Below are positions 15,782 through 19,754 of a stretch of 19,754 bases of DNA, piece after piece. The DNA is from JBNJDW01 sp051745265. Lineage in GTDB: Bacteria; Pseudomonadota; Alphaproteobacteria; Micavibrionales; CSBR16-224. A model generated the notes under the pieces. The model ran no database searches. It was not told the origin of the DNA and was given only the letters and a program-made list of their open reading frames with translations. The stretch is from assembly GCA_051745265.1 (NCBI GenBank), contig JBNJDW010000007.1, forward strand, positions 1 to 19,754. Reading direction: 5' to 3'. Numbering within the stretch: position 1 is the first letter of the stretch; the number at the start of each line of letters is the position of its first letter. The translations under genes were made by a program, and so were the position numbers.

Positions 15782-16651
15782 TCATTTTTGTAAAAATCTA
15801 TTCCACAGAAGAAATCTATCCACTGACTGAGCTATATCATTTATTTCCAATGACTTGCCGTTGTTTTTTAATCCTATAAGTGAGGACAAAAAGCCTTTGG
15901 AATGGTATAGCTCAATAAATTTCACTTTCTTGCTGTATTTGCGCTTTAAAAAGGCTTTCATTTCAGCGCAGCCATCAATCAAACCGTTATCAACCGCCTG
16001 CTCGCCGACCCAGATATCGCCTTCAAATAACGTATTGTCGGTGCCTTGCAGTTTTTTACCACGGCGGCTTTTGACCCAATCGATAAACTGTACATGAAGA
16101 TCTTTCTGTAAGGCTTTGAGAATTTTGATATCCTTCGGGCTTTCCGGTTTGAAAGGATCCAGCATATCTTTATTCTTGCCCGCTGTATGGACCCGGCGTT
16201 CGATACCATACTCCTTGATCAGCTGTTCAAATCCAAAACCGGCTGAAATGACACCGATTGAGCCGACGATCGAGCCTTTTTGCCCGTAAATCTCATCGGC
16301 AGCACAGGCCAGCCAATAACCGCCGGAGGCGGCGACGTCTTCCAAAAAGGCATAAACAGGGGTTTTATGTTCTTTTGACAGGGCGCGGATTTTATCGGCA
16401 ATCAAGGCCGCTTGCACCGGTGTGCCGCCCGGGGAGTTGATAACCAGCGCCACGGCTTTGATTTCAGGCAGTTTAAAGGCTTCTTCCAACAGCGGCTCAA
16501 CAGATTCAAAGTCAATCTGACCACGGCTGAGCGCACCATATTGCGGGGCAATCACACCGTTTAGACGGATAACGCCGATCCGCGGCGTTTTCACAATTAA
16601 CTTTTTAATCAGCGGTATTTTGGCAAGCGTTTTGGTGATTTTGATTTTCAC
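15782..16651 (-). CDS. S49-family serine peptidase (SppA/SohB type)
   Basis: This family cleaves leftover signal peptides and some membrane proteins with a Ser/Lys dyad. The 289-residue protein has the core ALVINSPGGTPVQAA (68-82), then ASGGYWLACAADEIYG (108-123) with the nucleophile Ser109, and GSIVGSIGVI (126-135). The likely general base is Lys161 in AGKNKDMLDPF. The Ser to Lys distance of 52 equals that recalled for B. subtilis SppA (S147, K199). Unusually, the N-terminus (MKIKITKTLAKIPLIKKLI) is basic and amphipathic and has no clear membrane anchor, so the enzyme may be peripheral. The GTG start has AAGGAC eight bases upstream. The gene is followed by the small zinc-ribbon protein in a probable operon. 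Confidence 0.9.
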   Translation of the reverse strand: MKIKITKTLAKIPLIKKLIVKTPRIGVIRLNGVIAPQYGALSRGQIDFESVEPLLEEAFKLPEIKAVALVINSPGGTPVQAALIADKIRALSKEHKTPVYAFLEDVAASGGYWLACAADEIYGQKGSIVGSIGVISAGFGFEQLIKEYGIERRVHTAGKNKDMLDPFKPESPKDIKILKALQKDLHVQFIDWVKSRRGKKLQGTDNTLFEGDIWVGEQAVDNGLIDGCAEMKAFLKRKYSKKVKFIELYHSKGFLSSLIGLKNNGKSLEINDIAQSVDRFLLWNRFLQK

Positions 16652-16789
16652 GTTTTATTGTCCTTGTATCTTGGCAAATGTTATATCCAAGTCACTTTGT
16701 ATAGATCTATTCAGCGTCATGCAAGGCGGGTATAGCTTTAGATATAAAACATTTCACCCGTTTATCCATGTTGAAATGCAGTCAAATTA

Positions 16790-17779
16790 TCAAGGCTGGT
16801 GTTTTTTAGGAGCCGGCGGCGCTGCTTTTTTCGGTGTATCACCGGTAAATGTGCTTTCAACGCCCAGCTTATGGGCATTTTGCGCGAGCCATAAATCAGC
16901 GGCCTGCCGCCCTTTTTGATATAATTTATCGACATGGCGGTGATCAAAATCCATAGCACGGCTTGATTTAATCGATCTGCCGATATTAATCAAATGTGTA
17001 TGGGTTTTGCGGATCCCCAGCGCTTTGGCTGCTTTGGGGTTTTTATCATAGCGTTCATTGTCTTTTTGAATCGCGTTAACATCCTTGCGTATACTGGCAT
17101 TAAGGCCGAATTCAAGAATCCGGTCCTGAGTAGAAAAGCGTTCATTGGTCGTCGTATGTTCCAGTAAGGGAAAGGTCTGGATGATCATAAGATCGCCCTC
17201 GACATCTTCCATCGGGCTAATTGCCGGATTATCAGTCAGGGCACCATCCCAGTAACGCCGACCCTCCAGTTCAATCGGGCTGAAAATAAAGGGCACAGCG
17301 CATGACGCTTTAACAGCTTTGGCGCAGATGTCTTTGCGCGTAAAGACACGGGGTTTATGGCTGTCGATGTCGGAGGCGATGACAAAAAAGGGCAGGCCAT
17401 TTGGCGTGTCTTTTAAGAACTGGAAATCGACGGCTTTGTCCAACCGCTCCTGCAGAACATTTTTAAGGCGGGAGGTTGCAACATTAAAAACATTGCTAAA
17501 GACAGAGGCGACATTGTATTTGTCTGATTTCATGCCCTCCCATAACGCTTTTAAATGTTTGCGTGCGCCATCAGCACCGTTTTTATCCATGCCTTCGGCC
17601 AGAGCAACAGCATTCATGGCACCAGCACTGGCACCGGAAACAGCGGTAATTTCAATGCGCTCATCTTCCAAAAGACGGTCAAGGACACCCCAGGTAAAGG
17701 CGCCATATGCCCCACCACCTTGTAAGGCGAGTTTAATTTTCTTTTTATCCTGAGAGCGGTTGGGAAGGGGCTGTGTCAT
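16790..17779 (-). CDS. Patatin-like phospholipase
   Basis: Patatin-family enzymes hydrolyse acyl esters of phospholipids with a Ser/Asp dyad. The 329-residue protein has the oxyanion-hole motif GGGAYG (21-26), the nucleophile elbow GASAG with Ser51, and the catalytic Asp178 in WDGAL. All are intact. There is no signal peptide, so the enzyme is probably cytoplasmic or, as with some relatives, an effector. No secretion gene is nearby to support that. The C-terminal 60 residues end in a Pro/Lys/Ala tail (APPAPKKHQP). The ATG has GGAG nine bases upstream. A candidate promoter is at 17884-17912, with a direct repeat in the leader. The S49 peptidase gene starts 138 bases downstream. Confidence 0.92.
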   Translation of the reverse strand: MTQPLPNRSQDKKKIKLALQGGGAYGAFTWGVLDRLLEDERIEITAVSGASAGAMNAVALAEGMDKNGADGARKHLKALWEGMKSDKYNVASVFSNVFNVATSRLKNVLQERLDKAVDFQFLKDTPNGLPFFVIASDIDSHKPRVFTRKDICAKAVKASCAVPFIFSPIELEGRRYWDGALTDNPAISPMEDVEGDLMIIQTFPLLEHTTTNERFSTQDRILEFGLNASIRKDVNAIQKDNERYDKNPKAAKALGIRKTHTHLINIGRSIKSSRAMDFDHRHVDKLYQKGRQAADLWLAQNAHKLGVESTFTGDTPKKAAPPAPKKHQP

Positions 17780-17797
17780 TCTAATGTCTCCATAAGG

Positions 17798-17882
17798 CTT
17801 TATCGAAAAACCAAGTTGAAACCTTTGCCAGTTTCTGCCTTGATTCCCTAGTCACACACACCTTTATCGAAGCCAATTTGAA
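17798..17882. repeat. Imperfect direct repeat upstream of the patatin gene
   Basis: Two similar blocks, 17798-17820 and 17862-17882, share CTTTATCGAA, then a short gap, then CCAA and TTGAA. They lie about 64 bases apart between the candidate promoter and the start codon and could be paired regulator sites. No known regulator is recognised. Confidence 0.4.
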
Positions 17883-17883
17883 T

Positions 17884-17912
17884 AAAATATACGAATTGGA
17901 TGTATTTGACAA
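17884..17912 (-). promoter_or_regulatory. Candidate promoter of the patatin gene
   Basis: On the minus strand TTGTCA (17907-17912) is followed after 17 bases by TATTTT (17884-17889). The predicted leader is about 95 bases long and contains both direct repeats. Confidence 0.4.
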
Positions 17913-17915
17913 GCT

Positions 17916-17929
17916 CATTATGCATAATG
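17916..17929. repeat. Perfect 14-bp palindrome between trmN6-like and patatin genes
   Basis: CATTATGCATAATG is its own reverse complement. It stands five bases beyond the stop of the methyltransferase gene and just upstream of the candidate patatin -35 element. It has no loop or T run and so is more like a protein site than a terminator. Confidence 0.45.
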
Positions 17930-17934
17930 CGGCG

Positions 17935-18669
17935 TTACGTCAGTTCCGGAAACTTGCCAAGGCCCTGAAGTATATGTTCGGCCTGTTTTGTATAGGCATT
18001 GGTACTCTCATGTAAAACAAGCCCCTGATGTAATACGGTTGCCCCGCGTTTGTGCAGCCTGGCCTGAAAGATCAGCCGCTTTGCCGGTCTATCCGTTTTC
18101 GAGAATAAAGGCATGATCTGCAAGGCGCCCATCTGGTGCTTGCGAAGCAGGTAGAGCATTTCATCGAAACGCTGTGCCGGTAAAATGGCGCTGAACAGGC
18201 CGCCTTTTTTCAGGTTGCGTGCGCCTGCCGCGACCCAGTCCTCAAGCCGGCCGCTATGCGCCGTTGCCCAGGAGAGCAGGGGGGATGGCGTATTGGTGCC
18301 ATCCTCGTAATAAGGGGGATTGGTCACAACATAATCAAAGCCGCCTTCGGAGATATCCGTGACGTCTTCTAGGGCGAACTCAGCCGCGCTGCAGCCATTT
18401 TCAGCGGCGTTTTTGCGGGCAAGGCCGATCATATCCGGCTGAATGTCGATGCCTTTCAGATGGATGTCATTTTGAAAATAATGCAGGCACAGCCCGACAG
18501 TACCGACACCGCAGCCCAGATCAAGGACCCGTGCACCGGGGGCGGGATGACAGGCGGCGGCCAACAGAACCGAATCTATCGACATCCGGTAGCCGTTTTC
18601 CGGTTGCCACAACGCGACCTGACCACGCAGCAATGTGTTCTTTGTCGCTGTTTCTTCCATTTCCATCAT
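17935..18669 (-). CDS. tRNA1(Val) A37 N6-methyltransferase-like (TrmN6/YfiC family)
   Basis: The 244-residue protein is a SAM-dependent methyltransferase. The SAM site is DLGCGVGTVG (50-59) and the base-amino motif is NPPY (117-120), typical of N6-adenine or N5-glutamine methylation. The N-terminus, with QPENGYRMSIDSVLLAAA, matches the TrmN6/YfiC group, which in E. coli methylates A37 of tRNA1(Val). The substrate here is inferred from family only. The start ATGATG overlaps the stop of the DUF2007 gene by four bases, so the two are translationally coupled. Confidence 0.88.
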   Translation of the reverse strand: MMEMEETATKNTLLRGQVALWQPENGYRMSIDSVLLAAACHPAPGARVLDLGCGVGTVGLCLHYFQNDIHLKGIDIQPDMIGLARKNAAENGCSAAEFALEDVTDISEGGFDYVVTNPPYYEDGTNTPSPLLSWATAHSGRLEDWVAAGARNLKKGGLFSAILPAQRFDEMLYLLRKHQMGALQIMPLFSKTDRPAKRLIFQARLHKRGATVLHQGLVLHESTNAYTKQAEHILQGLGKFPELT

Positions 18670-18872
18670 TTGACATCAAGCCCGTTAATAAGCTGTACCG
18701 CTGCGTCGAAATCCTCATCAATAACCATGATCCGCCGCTGGATCGCGCCTATGGAGCCTTCGACGACACTGGTGTGGCGGTCAAGCTCTATGCCCTCAAT
18801 GCCGGCTTCGGCCAGACAATGCAGCACATAGCTGATTTCTACAGGGTTATTGGTCCGAAAGACTTCTTTCAT
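18666..18872 (-). CDS. DUF2007 small protein
   Basis: The 68-residue protein (MKEVFRTNNPVEISYVLHCL at the start, then a central VVEGSIGAIQRRIMVIDEDF) matches the DUF2007 pattern, a small alpha/beta domain sometimes called a putative signal-transducing protein. Its function is not known. The frame stays open upstream to 19106 but there overlaps ispB, so the Met ending at 18872 is the correct start. AGAGAA is a weak ribosome binding site. Its stop overlaps the start of the trmN6-like gene, and the gene is divergent from ispB. Confidence 0.85.
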   Translation of the reverse strand: MKEVFRTNNPVEISYVLHCLAEAGIEGIELDRHTSVVEGSIGAIQRRIMVIDEDFDAAVQLINGLDVK

Positions 18873-18906
18873 GGTACGATATTCTCTGGATTTCTTGTAA
18901 AAACAT

Positions 18907-18912
18907 ATTATA
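18907..18912 (-). promoter_or_regulatory. Candidate -10 element for the DUF2007/trmN6 unit
   Basis: A perfect TATAAT is read on the minus strand, 35 bases before the DUF2007 start codon. No good -35 element stands at 16 to 18 bases. The nearby palindrome CGTATACG at 18919-18926 could be a regulator site shared with ispB. Confidence 0.35.
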
Positions 18913-18950
18913 ACTACCCGTATACGTAACTGTTGTACAGATTTTTTGTT

Positions 18951-19754
18951 ATGAGCCTGCAATCTATTAAAGACGTCACCGATGACCGGATCAACCCCTT
19001 GACCCGTTTGTCCGAGCTGTTTGATGCGGATATGAAGGAGGTCAACCGGATTATCCTGAACCGCATGCATTCCGATGTGCCTTTGATCCCGCAATTGGCC
19101 GGACATCTGATTGCGGCCGGGGGCAAACGTCTGCGTCCTTTACTAACGATTGCCGCGGCGGATATCTGCGGTTATCCGTCATCCGGTGGCCGTCACCATC
19201 AGCTGGCCGCCTGCGTTGAATTTATCCATACGGCAACGCTTTTGCATGATGATGTCGTGGATGAAAGTGATCAGCGCCGGGGACAGGACAGCGCCAATGC
19301 CATTTTCGGCAATGAATCCGCGGTTCTGGTCGGCGATTTTCTGTTTAGCCGCGCTTTTCAGGTCATGGTTGAAGATGGCTCGCTTGATGTCTTGCGCATT
19401 CTCTCCAATGCCTCTGCCGTTATTGCCGAAGGGGAAGTTATGCAACTGGCCACGGCCAATAATCTGGAGACCCATTTTGATCAGTATCTAAAGGTCATCA
19501 CCGCCAAAACGGCAGCATTATTTGCCGCGGCCTGTGAGACCGGCGGCGTGGTGGCGGATATGGACCGGCAGACAAATCAGGCGCTGTATGATTACGGGCT
19601 TAATCTTGGGATTGCCTTTCAGATTGCCGATGATGTGCTCGATTATCAGGCCTCCGCCAATACGCTTGGCAAAGCCATCGGTGATGATTTTAAAGAAGGT
19701 AAAATGACTTTGCCGGTTATCTATGCGCTCGAACAGGCCTCTGATCAGGAACGG
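18951..19754 (+). CDS. ispB: Octaprenyl-diphosphate synthase-type polyprenyl synthetase, 3' end missing
   Basis: This trans-isoprenyl synthase extends farnesyl diphosphate with isopentenyl diphosphate to make the ubiquinone side chain. The 268 visible codons run off the window without a stop; relatives have about 320-340 residues, so roughly 55-70 are missing. Motifs present are GGKRLRP (57-63), the first Asp-rich motif LLHDDVVDESD with D100, D101 and D104, GDFL (128-131), KT at 186-187, and the second Asp-rich motif FQIADDVLDY (223-232). The ATG at 18951 is the first Met with this N-terminus (MSLQSIKDVTDDRI); no clear ribosome binding site precedes it. The chain length of the product cannot be read with certainty; decaprenyl is common in alphaproteobacteria. 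The gene is divergent from DUF2007. Confidence 0.92.
   Translation, partial: MSLQSIKDVTDDRINPLTRLSELFDADMKEVNRIILNRMHSDVPLIPQLAGHLIAAGGKRLRPLLTIAAADICGYPSSGGRHHQLAACVEFIHTATLLHDDVVDESDQRRGQDSANAIFGNESAVLVGDFLFSRAFQVMVEDGSLDVLRILSNASAVIAEGEVMQLATANNLETHFDQYLKVITAKTAALFAAACETGGVVADMDRQTNQALYDYGLNLGIAFQIADDVLDYQASANTLGKAIGDDFKEGKMTLPVIYALEQASDQER

Noticed and set aside
18873..19106. Upstream extension of the DUF2007 gene
   Set aside because: It runs antisense through the start of ispB, and DUF2007 proteins begin at the chosen Met.

Overview
The window reads as a chromosomal segment of an alphaproteobacterium of medium GC content. This is inferred from gene families and gene order: ispB, a DUF2007 gene, trmN6-like, an S49 peptidase, a small zinc-finger membrane protein, glycyl-tRNA synthetase and pyruvate phosphate dikinase lie together. 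Sequence alone does not let me name the order or genus. No rRNA, tRNA, CRISPR array, insertion sequence or phage gene is visible.

Left part (1 to about 4100) looks accessory. A possible gene start leaves the left edge on the minus strand. Next comes an unknown gene interrupted in frame at a run of eight G, then a minus-strand MipA/OmpV-type outer-membrane protein. A divergent two-gene unit follows: a small secreted protein translationally coupled to an N-terminally anchored, propeller-like protein. Part of this unit is clearly AT-rich (42 G/C in the 120 bases from 3241, against 37 in the 60 bases from 15061). An orphan AcrR-like TetR regulator follows, with a well-formed inverted repeat in its own upstream region.

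Middle part (4800 to 11100) mixes unknown and known genes. A 592-residue unknown protein with a Gly/Ala-rich hydrophobic centre and a proline-rich tail is divergent from a 105-residue unknown. A class I DNA photolyase and a YgfZ-type folate-binding protein form a tight pair. A 360-residue unknown and a convergent small unknown with a near-consensus promoter complete the block.

Right part (11100 to the end) is core metabolism and translation. ppdK and glyS are divergent from an 89-bp region in which their predicted promoters overlap. glyS encodes the single-chain (alpha2) glycyl-tRNA synthetase rather than the GlyQ/GlyS pair that I recall at this neighbourhood in other alphaproteobacteria. It converges on a minus-strand run that contains, in transcription order, DUF2007, trmN6-like, patatin-like phospholipase, S49 peptidase and the small zinc-finger membrane protein. 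DUF2007 is divergent from an octaprenyl-diphosphate synthase gene (ispB type) that runs off the right edge.

I see no strong candidate for an entirely new system. The points best worth a second look are the G8 frame interruption at 656-663, the AcrR-like operator of the orphan regulator, the overlapping ppdK/glyS promoters, the glycyl-tRNA synthetase replacement, and the coupled secreted/anchored unknown pair.
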